From assembly GCF_900101625.1 (NCBI RefSeq), contig NZ_FMYZ01000004.1, positions 185,571 to 249,570 of the forward strand: DNA of 64,000 nt. Reading direction: 5' to 3'. Positions 25,258 through 34,092 of the stretch are shown one piece after another. Under the pieces are notes generated by a model. That model was not told where the DNA came from, ran no database searches, and saw only the letters and a list, made by a program, of their open reading frames with translations. Within the stretch, counting starts at the first letter, position 1. Each line of letters opens with the position of its first letter. The position numbers and the translations under genes are program-made. Source of the stretch: Cupriavidus sp. YR651. GTDB taxonomy: Bacteria; Pseudomonadota; Gammaproteobacteria; Burkholderiales; Burkholderiaceae.

Positions 25258-25632
25258 TCAGGCCTCGGGTTTCTGGCAGACCACTTCGATGTTGTGCCCG
25301 TCCGGACCAATCACGAAAGCCGCGAAGTAGTTCGCGTGATAGTGCGGGCGCAGACCGGGCGCACCGTTGTCTTTGCCACCCGCCTCCAGCGCCGCGCGAT
25401 AGAAAGCTTCGACCTGCTCACGATTCTCGGCCGTGAACGCCAGATGAAGATGCGCCGGCTTCTCCTCGGTCTGGAACAGACACAGTGAAGCCTTGCCCTT
25501 TGGGCAGAGCTCGACGCCGTACGTCGGCGGCCCCTCCGAGGCAACCGCTACGCCGAGCGGTTCGAGTGCCTTGAGGAAGAACGCCTTGCTCGCTGCATAG
25601 TCGCTGACTCCGAATTTGACGTGGTCAAACAT
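25258..25632 (-). CDS. VOC-family protein
   Basis: The 124-residue protein begins MFDHVKFGVSDYAASKAFF and ends FVIGPDGHNIEVVCQKPE. His4, His71-73 region (AHLHLAF) and the final Glu (NIEVV) give a plausible VOC metal site, as in glyoxalase/dioxygenase relatives. GGAGAA precedes the ATG at 25632; the frame is open further upstream without fold features. Substrate unknown. Confidence 0.87.
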   Translation of the reverse strand: MFDHVKFGVSDYAASKAFFLKALEPLGVAVASEGPPTYGVELCPKGKASLCLFQTEEKPAHLHLAFTAENREQVEAFYRAALEAGGKDNGAPGLRPHYHANYFAAFVIGPDGHNIEVVCQKPEA

Positions 25633-25695
25633 CAGTTCTCCTGAAATGTGTCGGCCTGCGCAAAGCCTGAAGTACGTATCCCGCAAGGCAGTCTA

Positions 25696-26358
25696 CTAGC
25701 CATCCGTCAGGACCTTGAGCGCGAGGGGATTTGTCGCCGCCGTCCGGTTTGATCCAATCGCGACCACGCTGTAGTTGGTCGCGCCATTGGCGGTCAATCT
25801 CGTCTGGATCACCGTCGTCGACGTCCCCGCAATATTGACCTTGACGTCATAGGTGCCGGCCGCCAGGTTCAGATAGCCACTATTCGCCCCGAACAGCATC
25901 TTGGCGAACACCACCTGGCCATTGAACAGCACGTCGACGGGCCCGGCGTCAGGCGCCGTGTGGATCACGCGCACCGCCGCCTGTCCTGCCGGTGGCGCCT
26001 GGGTCTGATCCGTGACGGTCAGTCCCTGCATACTCGCCGCGAAATTCGCGGCGATGATTGTGTAGGCTGTCGCATTCACCAGTTTCAGCGATACATCGAT
26101 CAGCGTCGTCGACGTGCCAGTCACGTTGAATGCGATCCGGTGCGTACCCGTGGAGAAGATCAGGTAAGCGGAAGCCGCCGAATAAGGCACGTTCGAGAGC
26201 ACGCGTGCGCCGTCGACGAGAACATCGAGGTTCGGTGCATCCGGAGAAACATGAAGCACACGAACGCGCGCCGTGCTGTCGTCGTTCACATCGGCAACGC
26301 AACTGCCGAGCTGTGCAATAAGCAAGACGGATAACAGAAGACCAATCAGGCGCCGCAT
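25696..26358 (-). CDS. DUF4397 lipoprotein
   Basis: The 220-residue protein has a lipoprotein signal with LGSC (Cys20). The mature part is two DUF4397 units: RVRVLHVSPDAPNLDVLVDG...NVPYSAASAYLIFSTGTH, then AAVRVIHTAPDAGPVDVLFNG...LNLAAGTYDVKV. The fold is an all-beta domain found on cell surfaces; function is unknown. The GC content appears lower than that of its neighbours. The ATG at 26358 is the first that gives a signal peptide. Confidence 0.87.
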   Translation of the reverse strand: MRRLIGLLLSVLLIAQLGSCVADVNDDSTARVRVLHVSPDAPNLDVLVDGARVLSNVPYSAASAYLIFSTGTHRIAFNVTGTSTTLIDVSLKLVNATAYTIIAANFAASMQGLTVTDQTQAPPAGQAAVRVIHTAPDAGPVDVLFNGQVVFAKMLFGANSGYLNLAAGTYDVKVNIAGTSTTVIQTRLTANGATNYSVVAIGSNRTAATNPLALKVLTDG

Positions 26359-26476
26359 CCTGGCCTCTCGCAGAGGGTTGCCAGTCTTCAAGATAGTGCG
26401 GCGATCACCCTCGTGCTTGAATCTGGCTGGCGCCGCGACTTGAATCCACTTGCTGCTTGCCGCCTCTGCCATCCCG

Positions 26477-27193
26477 CTATGCGTTCGCTTCTCCGAGCAC
26501 CATGAGATGCATCTCACGCCGGTCGACAAAACCGAGCGTCCGATAGAGCGCGATGGCGGCGTGGTTCGTTGTGAGCACGTGCAGGAAGGGCGTCTCGGCG
26601 CGCGCGCGGATGGCCGCGATCAGCAGCCTCATCAGGCCGGCCGCATGACCTTGCCCCCGAAAAGCGGCATCTACACAGACGGCACTGATTTCGGTGTATC
26701 CGTCGAGCCGCATGCGCTCGCCCGCCATGGCGGCCAGCTTGCCCTGTCTACGCACGCCAAGATAGTCGCCAAGTTCAATGGTGCGCGGGCCAAAGGGTCC
26801 GGGCTCTGTTGCAGTGGTCAGGGCGACCATCTCCGGCACATCACGCTCGACGAGCCGGACGTGTTCCCAGGCACTCGTGGGGTCGGGCTCGCCTTGCCAG
26901 ATCATTTGAAGCAGCGTCGTATGCCCGATGACGGAGAACCCGGCCGGGGGCAGGACCTCGTCCGGGGTAACCAAAGCAACCGGACCCTGCGCCTTGATCA
27001 ATCCACGCAAGGCTGCGAAGGATGTCGGACCGGCATCGGCCATGGCAGCAAAGCGCCCAATGGCTGGCTGAAACCGCCGTGCCCGATCATCCCCGAGCGC
27101 GAAGCGGCTCTGCTTGCCGGTGAGCGCATTCCATACGACGTTGTCTAGCGGGTGCGCGCTGCCGGTATCTTTTCTTGCTGCTGCCTCAGACAT
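26477..27193 (-). CDS. GNAT acetyltransferase (FR47-like)
   Basis: The 238-residue protein has an N-terminal half with little recognisable sequence and a C-terminal GNAT domain: YTEISAVCVDAAFRGQGHAAGLMRLLIAAI is the acetyl-CoA motif (R-G-x-G-x-A), followed by FLHVLTTNHAAIALYRTLGFVDRREM. GGAGGAG lies just upstream of the ATG at 27193. It is divergent from a GlxA-type regulator with a palindromic operator between them, so the two are probably linked in regulation. Confidence 0.87.
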   Translation of the reverse strand: MSEAAARKDTGSAHPLDNVVWNALTGKQSRFALGDDRARRFQPAIGRFAAMADAGPTSFAALRGLIKAQGPVALVTPDEVLPPAGFSVIGHTTLLQMIWQGEPDPTSAWEHVRLVERDVPEMVALTTATEPGPFGPRTIELGDYLGVRRQGKLAAMAGERMRLDGYTEISAVCVDAAFRGQGHAAGLMRLLIAAIRARAETPFLHVLTTNHAAIALYRTLGFVDRREMHLMVLGEANA

Positions 27194-27263
27194 TGCTTGC
27201 TCCTCCATGGAAGATTTTCCGTCGCGCAGAATAGACGCAAACCCTCCGGGGAAGTAGCATCGC

Positions 27264-27286
27264 AAATGACATTATTCGGGTCATTT
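27264..27286. promoter_or_regulatory. Operator candidate of the GlxA-type regulator
   Basis: AAATGAC (27264-27270) and GTCATTT (27280-27286) are a perfect inverted repeat with a 9-base centre, ending 5 bases before the ATG of the regulator and facing the divergent GNAT gene. Its position suits autorepression. Confidence 0.6.
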
Positions 27287-27291
27287 ACGCC

Positions 27292-28254
27292 ATGCGCATA
27301 TTCGTTTTTCTCCTGGATGGCGTGTTCGATACGGGCATGGCTGTCGTGCTCGACGCTATCAGGATCGCGAATGGACTGGCCGCGGCCGCGCGTCCCGGCG
27401 AGCCCCGCCCGTTCGACGTCGAGTTGGTCGGCCTCCGTACCCGAATCAAGACGGCGCTCGGCATGAGCGTGGCCACCAAGAAGGCGCGCACCATGCCGCT
27501 GCCCGACTGGATCGTGGTGCCCGCGATCAGTGCCGGAACACCCGATACGTTGGTGAAATGTCTCGAACATCCGGCCGTACGGGATGCCGGCACACAATTG
27601 CGTCATTGGCAAGGGCAGGGCGGCCGAATCGCCGCCGCTTGCATAGGGACCTTCATCCTCGCCGAATCGGGCCTGCTCGACGGGCAGGAGGCGACCACAA
27701 CATGGTGGCTCAGTCCGCTATTCCGAAGCCGCTACCCTGAGGTTCGCCTCGACCAGGACCGCATGGTCGTCCCTTCGGGACCGGTCGTGACCGCTGGCGC
27801 GGCGATGGGGCATCTGGATCTTGCGCTCTGGCTGATTCGGCAATCGAGCCCCGAATTAGCCACGCTCGTGGCGCGGTACATGTTGGTCGACGGACGGGTA
27901 TCCCAGGCGCCTTACATCATCCCCGATCACCTCGCGCATAGTGATCCGCTTATCGAACGGTTCGAGCGATGGACACGCGCGAATCTGGCGAGGGGATTCT
28001 CGCTGCAAGGGGCGGCGCATGACCTCGCAACGAGCCCGAGGACGCTGCAAAGGCGTGCCGAGGCCGTGCTCGGCAAATCCCCCTTGTCGTACTTTCAGGA
28101 TCGACGGGTCGAGCGCGCCAGGCATCTTATCGAGACAAGCTCGATGGATCTGGATGCAATTGCCGCGGAAGTCGGCTATGCGGACGGCGCAACGCTTCGA
28201 ACGCTGCTTCGCCGGAGACTGGGCCGAGGGGTGCGCCAGCTCAGATCAAGCTGA
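27292..28254 (+). CDS. GlxA-family AraC-type regulator (DJ-1/PfpI + HTH)
   Basis: The 320-residue protein has an N-terminal DJ-1/PfpI-like domain (about 1-170; VFLLDGVFDTGMAVVLDAIRIANG and the nucleophile-elbow AACIGTFILAESGLLDG) and a C-terminal AraC DNA-binding domain (about 220-318; SPRTLQRRAEAVLGKSPLSYFQDRRVERARHLIE). GlxA-type regulators often sense amides or amines, but no effector can be named. It is divergent from the GNAT gene and has a dyad immediately upstream of its start. Confidence 0.9.
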   Translation: MRIFVFLLDGVFDTGMAVVLDAIRIANGLAAAARPGEPRPFDVELVGLRTRIKTALGMSVATKKARTMPLPDWIVVPAISAGTPDTLVKCLEHPAVRDAGTQLRHWQGQGGRIAAACIGTFILAESGLLDGQEATTTWWLSPLFRSRYPEVRLDQDRMVVPSGPVVTAGAAMGHLDLALWLIRQSSPELATLVARYMLVDGRVSQAPYIIPDHLAHSDPLIERFERWTRANLARGFSLQGAAHDLATSPRTLQRRAEAVLGKSPLSYFQDRRVERARHLIETSSMDLDAIAAEVGYADGATLRTLLRRRLGRGVRQLRSS

Positions 28255-28284
28255 GCGTTCCGCAACCCTCAGTCACGCCGCAAA

Positions 28285-28389
28285 TCAGCGACGAACCCAA
28301 AAAAAAGCCCGCGACGAGGTCGCGGGCGCGGGTGCAAATGTCGAGGGGTCATTCACGACAGGTGGATTGTCCTTGAATGTATGAAACAT
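28285..28389 (-). CDS. Possible 34-residue peptide ending in a terminator
   Basis: After the YnfA gene on the same strand, GAGGGG precedes an ATG by a proper spacing and opens a 34-codon frame (MFHTFKDNPPVVNDPSTF...). Its last third reads through the hairpin and T-run of an intrinsic terminator, so a full peptide could be made only by read-through; more likely the transcript stops in mid-frame. No downstream gene on this strand could be an attenuation target. It may be a small RNA with a short frame or a chance frame; I do not recognise the peptide. Confidence 0.35.
   Translation of the reverse strand: MFHTFKDNPPVVNDPSTFAPAPATSSRAFFWVRR
28299..28327 (-). terminator. Intrinsic terminator of the nucleotidase/YnfA operon
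   Basis: Read on the minus strand, GCCCGCGAC pairs with GTCGCGGGC around a 3-base loop and is followed by eight T. This is the clearest Rho-independent terminator in the window. It ends minus-strand transcripts about 190 bases beyond the YnfA stop. Confidence 0.9.
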
Positions 28390-28438
28390 TGTCTTCCCCT
28401 CGGTGGTAGGGCGCAGCGTGGGCAGTCAGCGGGCAAGT

Positions 28439-28457
28439 CAGCCTGGCAATCAGGCTG
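28439..28457 (-). other. Short hairpin after YnfA
   Basis: CAGCCTG (28439-28445) pairs with CAGGCTG (28451-28457) around a 5-base loop, between the YnfA stop and the strong terminator. It may be part of a structured 3' UTR or small RNA. Confidence 0.4.
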
Positions 28458-28518
28458 CCACCGCCGTCGCACCTGCGTGAACTGCCTCGACAGTCACTTT
28501 TGAGGGGTATCGGCGCGA

Positions 28519-28836
28519 TCAGCGCGGCTGAAACACGATGATTGCCATGCCGGCCACGGCCACCGTCACGCCGGTCAGGTCCCAGGGGCTCGGCCGCACG
28601 CCGTCGACCAGCCAGAGCCACAGGATGGCCACCGCGATATAGACGCCGCCGTACGCCGCATACACGCGGCCGGACGCATCGGGGTGGAGCGTCAGTAGCC
28701 AGGCAAAGATGGCCAGCGACGCGGCGCCGGGCACCAGCACCCAGGCGCTCAAACCCTGGCGCAGCCAGAGATAGGGCAGGTAGCAGCCGAGGATTTCCGC
28801 CAGCGCGGTCAGCAGATACAGCGCAACCGTCTTCAT
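28519..28836 (-). CDS. YnfA/UPF0060 family membrane protein
   Basis: The 105-residue protein has four membrane helices and the conserved start [26 protein letters not shown], with [21 protein letters not shown] and a final helix, matching the UPF0060 family. YnfA relatives are small inner-membrane proteins of the drug/metabolite transporter type; some act as small multidrug efflux proteins. Its ATG overlaps the stop of the 5'-nucleotidase gene as ATGA, so translation is coupled. A strong terminator lies downstream. Confidence 0.92.
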   Translation of the reverse strand: MKTVALYLLTALAEILGCYLPYLWLRQGLSAWVLVPGAASLAIFAWLLTLHPDASGRVYAAYGGVYIAVAILWLWLVDGVRPSPWDLTGVTVAVAGMAIIVFQPR

Positions 28837-29837
28837 GCCGCGTCCGTGGCCTTGCCGTTGGCCGTGGCCTTCGTGGTGCTGGCGTTTCCTGCGGGCTTGC
28901 CCTTGCGCGCGGGCCGGGTTGCCGTCTTCGGCACCACCAGCTGTCCGCCCTTGTAGGGCACACGGCCCGACGGCACCACCGTCGCGGCCTGCTCCACGTG
29001 GTTTTCCTGATCGTCGAAGAACATGTGTGCGCCGAATGCCTGCAGCACCTGATCCTTGGCGAGTCCGCCGAGGAAAAAGGCTTCGTCGATCGCCACGTTC
29101 CATGCGCGCAGCGTGTGGATCACGCGGGTGTGCGCCGGGCTGTTGCGGGCGGTCACGATGGCGATGCGCACCGGACACTCGCCAGCCGGGAAATGCTGCT
29201 GGATCTCGGCCAGCCGCAGCAGCAGCTTGGCAAACGGGCCTTCCGCCATCGCGGTGTGGCGGTGCTTGTGTTCGTGGCGAATGAACGCGTCCAGCCCCTT
29301 TTGCTTGTAGATCCGCTCTGACTCGGGCGAAAACAGCACCGCGTCGCCGTCGAACGCGATGCGGATCTGGCCGGCAGGCGCCTGATAGCTTGGCGGTACG
29401 TCGTAGAGCTGCGCGGCGGCCACGCCGCCGTCGATGGCGGCCTGCACGTCGGCCGCGTCGCGCGAGAGAAACAGGTCCACCTTGAAGGCCTGCAGATAGC
29501 GGGCGATGGCCTCGCCACCGGTAAAGGCGGCGCGCGTGATGTCGAGCTTCGCGGCCTCGATCGCATTGAAGGCGCGCAGCCCGGTATCGGGAGAATTGCG
29601 GGAGATCACCACCACCTCCACCAACCGGCGGCCGGGGATGGCATGGTTCAGGCCCAGCAGCGCCTGCACCAGCGGAAACGCGGTGCCCGGTGCGAGCGGC
29701 TCGTCCTCATGCGCGCGCTGGTGCGCCGAATAGGCGTCCACGCCCTGGGTCTGGTAGAGGCGATTCTCCATTTCCAGGTCGAACAGCGCCCGGGACGAGA
29801 TGCCGATGACGAGTTTGTCGGTGAGATCGTAGGCCAT
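28833..29837 (-). CDS. Cytosolic 5'-nucleotidase (cN-I type)
   Basis: The 334-residue protein matches the 5'-nucleotidase (NT5C1/cN-I-like) family of HAD phosphatases: [13 protein letters not shown] at the start, [15 protein letters not shown] with the HAD Asp pair, [20 protein letters not shown] with the Thr of motif II, and [11 protein letters not shown] with the acidic motif. It removes phosphate from nucleoside monophosphates in the cytosol. The ATG at 29837 is used; a GTG seven codons upstream is possible. The C-terminal 35 residues are Lys/Ala/Thr-rich. It overlaps YnfA by four bases. Confidence 0.88.
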   Translation of the reverse strand: MAYDLTDKLVIGISSRALFDLEMENRLYQTQGVDAYSAHQRAHEDEPLAPGTAFPLVQALLGLNHAIPGRRLVEVVVISRNSPDTGLRAFNAIEAAKLDITRAAFTGGEAIARYLQAFKVDLFLSRDAADVQAAIDGGVAAAQLYDVPPSYQAPAGQIRIAFDGDAVLFSPESERIYKQKGLDAFIRHEHKHRHTAMAEGPFAKLLLRLAEIQQHFPAGECPVRIAIVTARNSPAHTRVIHTLRAWNVAIDEAFFLGGLAKDQVLQAFGAHMFFDDQENHVEQAATVVPSGRVPYKGGQLVVPKTATRPARKGKPAGNASTTKATANGKATDAA

Positions 29838-30009
29838 GCGCGCAAGTATAAGGGGCACGCGCGGTGGCCTATAAGTGCAGGCGGCGCGGCATTGATCGCG
29901 CTTGCGGAAGAGTCCCTTGCTTGCGCGGGCCCTTATCAGCAGGCCGACGGCTGCCTAGACTCCGGCACATCGGACCCCAACGGGTCCAGCCCAGGCCAAA
30001 GGAGCCGCC

Positions 30010-30201
30010 ATGCCAGTCCGCCAGCTTCTGTATTCCGCGATTGCCGCGCTGTCCGCCGTCGCGCTGCTCGCCTTTGCCGGGCCGCCGGCCGCCAGCCAGC
30101 AAGTGGCCGGGGCCTCGCCGACGGCTACGCCACGGCCTGACGCAGCGCCTGCACCAGCGCCGCTACCCGCTCGTTGTCTTCCGGCTGGCGTCGCCACATG
30201 A
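30010..30201 (+). CDS. Possible small exported peptide
   Basis: A 63-codon frame has AAAGGAG at a good spacing before its ATG and encodes a credible signal peptide (LLYSAIAALSAVALLAFAG) followed by a short Pro/Ala/Thr-rich tail. Its last 77 bases overlap the 3' end of the convergent LysR gene, which weakens the case. If real, the product would be a very small periplasmic peptide of unknown role. Confidence 0.35.
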   Translation: MPVRQLLYSAIAALSAVALLAFAGPPAASQQVAGASPTATPRPDAAPAPAPLPARCLPAGVAT

Positions 30202-31066
30202 TGCCGACCGGCGGCAGGTCCCAGCTCAACGTGTACGGCAGCGCCGCCGCGTCCCCCAGTTCCACCAGTTCCGCCGCCACGGAGCGCGGCACGATCGTGA
30301 TCGCGTCCGGCTGGCTGCGCAGCAGCGTGGCCATCGGCTTGATCGAATAGGTCTCCACGATGGGCAGCGGCGGCGCCACGCCGGCAATCGCGAACATCGT
30401 ATTGATCGTGCGGCGCACCGGGGTGTGGGGTGGCGGCAGGATCCAGTCGAGCGCCGCCAGCCGTTTCCAGTCCAGCGCGCCGCGCGACAGCCGCGCCGCG
30501 GCGCGCGCCGGCACCACCAGCACCGGCTCTTCCCGGTAGAGCGGCTGCTGGACGATGTCTTCCCCCGCCAGATAGAACGACCGCGCGATCACGCAATCGA
30601 GCTCGTGCAGCCGCAGCGCGCTGACCAGTTCATCGGTCGTGCCCTCGCGCACCAGCACGGAGATCCGTGGCACGTGATGGAGTCCGTAAGCCAGTGCGGC
30701 ATCCAGCACCGGGCGGGCCACGTATGGAATCACGCCAATCCGCAATCGCCCGCGCAGGCCAGCCTCGATCACCGTCAGCTCGCGCCCCAGCGCCTCGGCG
30801 TCCGCCAGGGCTACCCGGGCGTGCGCCAGCACCGCCACGCCCGTCGCGGTCGGCGTCAGGCCGTGCCGCGACCGCGAGAACAGCGGCGTCATGAAGATGT
30901 CCTCGATCTCCCGCAACGCCTTGGTCACGGCCGGTTGGGACAGGTTCAGCTCGGCCGCCACCCGGGAGATCGAGCGCTGGCGCTCCAGCGCCAGCAGCAG
31001 CGGCAAATGGCGCAGCCGCAGGCGGGACACCACGTTATGGAGCAGCTTGTCGGTGGAAATCGGCAT
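30125..31066 (-). CDS. LysR-family regulator of the GGT operon
   Basis: The 313-residue protein has the LysR helix-turn-helix (LALERQRSISRVAAELNLSQPAVTKALREIE) and a sensor domain with GRLRIGVIPYVA and EPVLVVP. The ATG at 31066 is chosen; the frame could extend 19 codons to a TTG but the extension is not conserved-looking. It is divergent from the gamma-glutamyltransferase - Bug receptor - GAF operon, which it probably controls. A loose GGAAT-N15-ATTCC dyad lies in the gap (31155-31179). Confidence 0.88.
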   Translation of the reverse strand: MPISTDKLLHNVVSRLRLRHLPLLLALERQRSISRVAAELNLSQPAVTKALREIEDIFMTPLFSRSRHGLTPTATGVAVLAHARVALADAEALGRELTVIEAGLRGRLRIGVIPYVARPVLDAALAYGLHHVPRISVLVREGTTDELVSALRLHELDCVIARSFYLAGEDIVQQPLYREEPVLVVPARAAARLSRGALDWKRLAALDWILPPPHTPVRRTINTMFAIAGVAPPLPIVETYSIKPMATLLRSQPDAITIVPRSVAAELVELGDAAALPYTLSWDLPPVGIMWRRQPEDNERVAALVQALRQAVA

Positions 31067-31196
31067 GCGGGCAGGATCGATCCAGGGTTGTTTCGCCAGT
31101 CGTATAACCAGATGGGAATGCAACGATAAGTATTTCGATGCTTGCGGTTATTCTGGAATCCTATACTCAAATGCATTCCTTTGGAGTCATTTGCAC

Positions 31197-33026
31197 ATGT
31201 TCACGACCCGCCCGGAGATTGTCGGTACCTTTGGCGTTGCGGCTTCCACGCACTGGCTGGCCACCCAGACCGCCATGGGCGTGCTGGAGCGCGGTGGCAA
31301 CGCGTTCGATGCGGCCGTCGCCGGTGGCTTTGTGCTGCAGGTGGTGGAACCGCACCTGAACGGCCCCGGCGGCGAGGTGCCGATCCTGTTCTGGGACGAG
31401 CGCGCCCGCGCGGTCCGTTCGGTGTGCGGGCAGGGCCCGGCGCCGGCGCTGGCCGACCCGGCCGCGCTGCGGGCCATGGGGCTGGAAATGATGCCCGGCA
31501 TCGGCCTGATGCCGGCCACCGTGCCCGGCGCGTTCGGGGCGTGGCTGACCATGCTGCGCGATCACGGCACGTGGTCGCTGGCCGATGTGCTCGCCCCCGC
31601 CATCGGCTACGCGCGCAACGGTTTTCCGCTGGTGCCGCGAATTTCCCAGGCCATCCTGGCCGTCCAGTCGTTGTTCCGCGACGAATGGCACAGCTCGGCG
31701 GCGACCTGGCTGCCGGACGGCAAGGTGCCGCGCCCGGGCAGCCTGCATACGCTGCCGGTGCTGGCCGATACCTACACGCGCATCGTCGAGACCGCCGAGT
31801 CGGCGCACGACACCCGCGAAGGCCAGATCGATGCCGCCATGGATTGCTGGTATCGCGGCTTCGTCGCGCAGGAGATCGACGCCTATTGCCGCAAGACCCC
31901 GGTGCGCGACACCACCGGCGAGAAGCACACCGGCCTGCTGCGATTCGAGGACATGGAGCGCTGGGCGCCGACCGTGGAGGCGCCCGTGTCGATGGACTTC
32001 GGCCGCTACACCGTGGCCAAGTGCGATATCTGGAGCCAGGGCCCGGTCTTCCTGCAGCAGCTTGGCATGCTGCGCCATGCGGGGCTGGAAGCCCATGCGC
32101 CGGGGTCGCCCGAATTCGTGCACAAGATTGCCGAGGCCGCCAAGCTGGCGATGGCGGACCGCACCGCGTGGTATGGCGATCCGCGCTTTGTCGACAGCCC
32201 GCTCAAGGCGCTGCTCGATCCGCGATATCTCGCCGCGCGCGCCGCGCGGATCGGCGACCGCGCCGCGCTGACCATGGAACCCGGCACCCTCAACGGCATG
32301 GCGCCGCGCATGCCGGATCTCGGCGTCGCCGATCGCACGCTGGCCAGCGCCGATGTGCGCTTTGGCGTGGGCGAGCCGACCTTTGCCTCGCTGCCACCGG
32401 TGGCCGAATGGGCGGAGCGCGAGCTGTTTGTCGGCGACACCTGCCATATCGATGTGATCGACCGCCACGGCAACATGGTGGCGGCCACGCCGTCCGGCGG
32501 CTGGCTGTCGTCGAGCCCGACCATCCCGTCGCTTGGCTTTGCGCTGAATACGCGCCTGCAAATGACCTGGCTGGAGCCGGGACTGCCCAATACGCTGGCC
32601 CCGGGCAAACGCCCGTGCACCACGCTGTCGCCGTCACTGGCGCTGCGCGATGGGGAACCCTATATGGTCTTCGGCACGCCCGGGGGCGACCAGCAAGATC
32701 AGTGGTCGCTGGCATTCTTCCTGCGTCATGCCGTGCATGGCATGAACCTGCAGGAGGCCATCGATGCGCCGGCCTGGCACATCGACCATTTCCCGGGCTC
32801 GTTCTGGCCGCGCCAGACCGTGCTGAACCGGATCAGCGTGGAAGGGCGCATGCCGGGCGCCACGCTCGATGCATTGCGCGCACGCGGACATGAAGTGCGT
32901 GTGGGCGACGACTGGTCAGAAGGCCGGATGTCGGCGTGCACGCGGGAACGCGACGGCGCCGGCCGGCTGGTGCTGCGTGCCGGCGCCAATGCGCGCGGCA
33001 TGCAGGGTTATGCCGTGGGTCGCTGA
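31197..33026 (+). CDS. Gamma-glutamyltransferase family protein
   Basis: The 609-residue protein is a GGT-type Ntn hydrolase. Residues DTCHIDVIDRHGNMVAATPSGGW place the nucleophile at Thr415, where the precursor should cut itself; typical enzymes have TTHYSVVD at this place, so DTCHIDVID is a variant. FGTPGGDQQDQ near 483-492 fits the substrate loop. There is no signal peptide, so unlike many GGTs it appears cytosolic. It may cleave gamma-glutamyl amides or acylate a small substrate. It starts an operon with a Bug-type receptor and a GAF protein, suggesting an imported substrate. Confidence 0.88.
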   Translation: MFTTRPEIVGTFGVAASTHWLATQTAMGVLERGGNAFDAAVAGGFVLQVVEPHLNGPGGEVPILFWDERARAVRSVCGQGPAPALADPAALRAMGLEMMPGIGLMPATVPGAFGAWLTMLRDHGTWSLADVLAPAIGYARNGFPLVPRISQAILAVQSLFRDEWHSSAATWLPDGKVPRPGSLHTLPVLADTYTRIVETAESAHDTREGQIDAAMDCWYRGFVAQEIDAYCRKTPVRDTTGEKHTGLLRFEDMERWAPTVEAPVSMDFGRYTVAKCDIWSQGPVFLQQLGMLRHAGLEAHAPGSPEFVHKIAEAAKLAMADRTAWYGDPRFVDSPLKALLDPRYLAARAARIGDRAALTMEPGTLNGMAPRMPDLGVADRTLASADVRFGVGEPTFASLPPVAEWAERELFVGDTCHIDVIDRHGNMVAATPSGGWLSSSPTIPSLGFALNTRLQMTWLEPGLPNTLAPGKRPCTTLSPSLALRDGEPYMVFGTPGGDQQDQWSLAFFLRHAVHGMNLQEAIDAPAWHIDHFPGSFWPRQTVLNRISVEGRMPGATLDALRARGHEVRVGDDWSEGRMSACTRERDGAGRLVLRAGANARGMQGYAVGR

Positions 33027-33111
33027 TGGGGCGGCCGGGTTTGCGTGGAACGGGTTTGAACAAACAAGGGTCGCACAGGGTGGCCCGCCATATGGAAGAG
33101 GGAGTTGCAAC

Positions 33112-34092
33112 ATGAGGTCAGTCATCAAGAGCCTGCTGCGTGGCGCCGCCGCGCTGACGCTGTCGTTTGCCGCCGCTGCCGCCGGGGCGGCGGACGCCTA
33201 TCCGAACAAGCCGGTCACGCTGATCGTGCCCTGGGCCGCCGGCGGTTCCACGGACATCCTGGCGCGTGTGTTGTCGGAACACCTGACCAAGGCGCTCGGC
33301 CAGCCCGTGATCGTGGACAACAAGCCCGGCGCATCGGGCAATATCGGCTCCGCGATGGTGGCCCGTGCCCAGCCGGACGGCTACACGCTGCTGGTCGGCT
33401 CCATGAGCACGCACGCGATGAATCCGGCGCTGATGGCCAACATGCCGTTCAAGGGCGTGGACGACTTCACGCCGCTGGGGCTGCTGGCCTACGTGACCAA
33501 CACCATGGTGGTGAATCCGTCGGTGCCGGCCAATAACGTCAAGGAACTGATCGCGTATGCCAAGGCCAATCCCGGCAAGCTGGCCTATGCCAGCGCGGGC
33601 CCCGGCTCCACCAACCACCTGAGCGCGGTGCTGTTCGAGAAGATGGCCGGCGTGCAGATGCTGCACGTGCCGTACAAGGGTGGCGCCCCGGCGGTGGTGG
33701 ACACCGTGGCGGGCCAGACCCAGTTGCTGTTCTCCGCCGGCACGCAAACGCTGCCGCACGTGAAGGCCGGCAAGCTGCGCCTGCTGGCAGTGACGGAATC
33801 GAAGCGGTCGGCGCTGCTGCCGAACGTGCCGACCGTCGGCGAGACTCTCCCGGGCTATGAACTGGCCGTGTGGTATGGCGCATTCGGCCCGAAGAACATG
33901 CCCGCCGATCTCGTCGCGCGCCTGAATCGCGAGATCAACAAGGCCATGTCGCTGCCCGAGGTCAAGGCCAAGATGGACGCGATCGGTGTCGAGACGGCCA
34001 CGTCCACGCCGCAGGAGTTCGGCAAGATCATGCGCCGCGATGCGGACCGTTACGGCAAGCTGATCCGCGACCTCGGCATTCACGGGGAATGA
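33112..34092 (+). CDS. Bug/TctC-family periplasmic solute receptor
   Basis: The 326-residue protein has a signal peptide (to about Ala26-Ala27) and the Bug-family body: YPNKPVTLIVPWAAGGSTDILAR near the N-terminus, QPVIVDNKPGASGNIG, then VPYKGGAPAVVDTVAGQ and the final RRDADRYGKLIRDLGI. These receptors bind small carboxylates in the periplasm for TctAB-type transporters. No TctA or TctB gene is nearby, the usual case in Cupriavidus and Bordetella. It follows the GGT gene, so its ligand may be a GGT substrate. Confidence 0.92.
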   Translation: MRSVIKSLLRGAAALTLSFAAAAAGAADAYPNKPVTLIVPWAAGGSTDILARVLSEHLTKALGQPVIVDNKPGASGNIGSAMVARAQPDGYTLLVGSMSTHAMNPALMANMPFKGVDDFTPLGLLAYVTNTMVVNPSVPANNVKELIAYAKANPGKLAYASAGPGSTNHLSAVLFEKMAGVQMLHVPYKGGAPAVVDTVAGQTQLLFSAGTQTLPHVKAGKLRLLAVTESKRSALLPNVPTVGETLPGYELAVWYGAFGPKNMPADLVARLNREINKAMSLPEVKAKMDAIGVETATSTPQEFGKIMRRDADRYGKLIRDLGIHGE

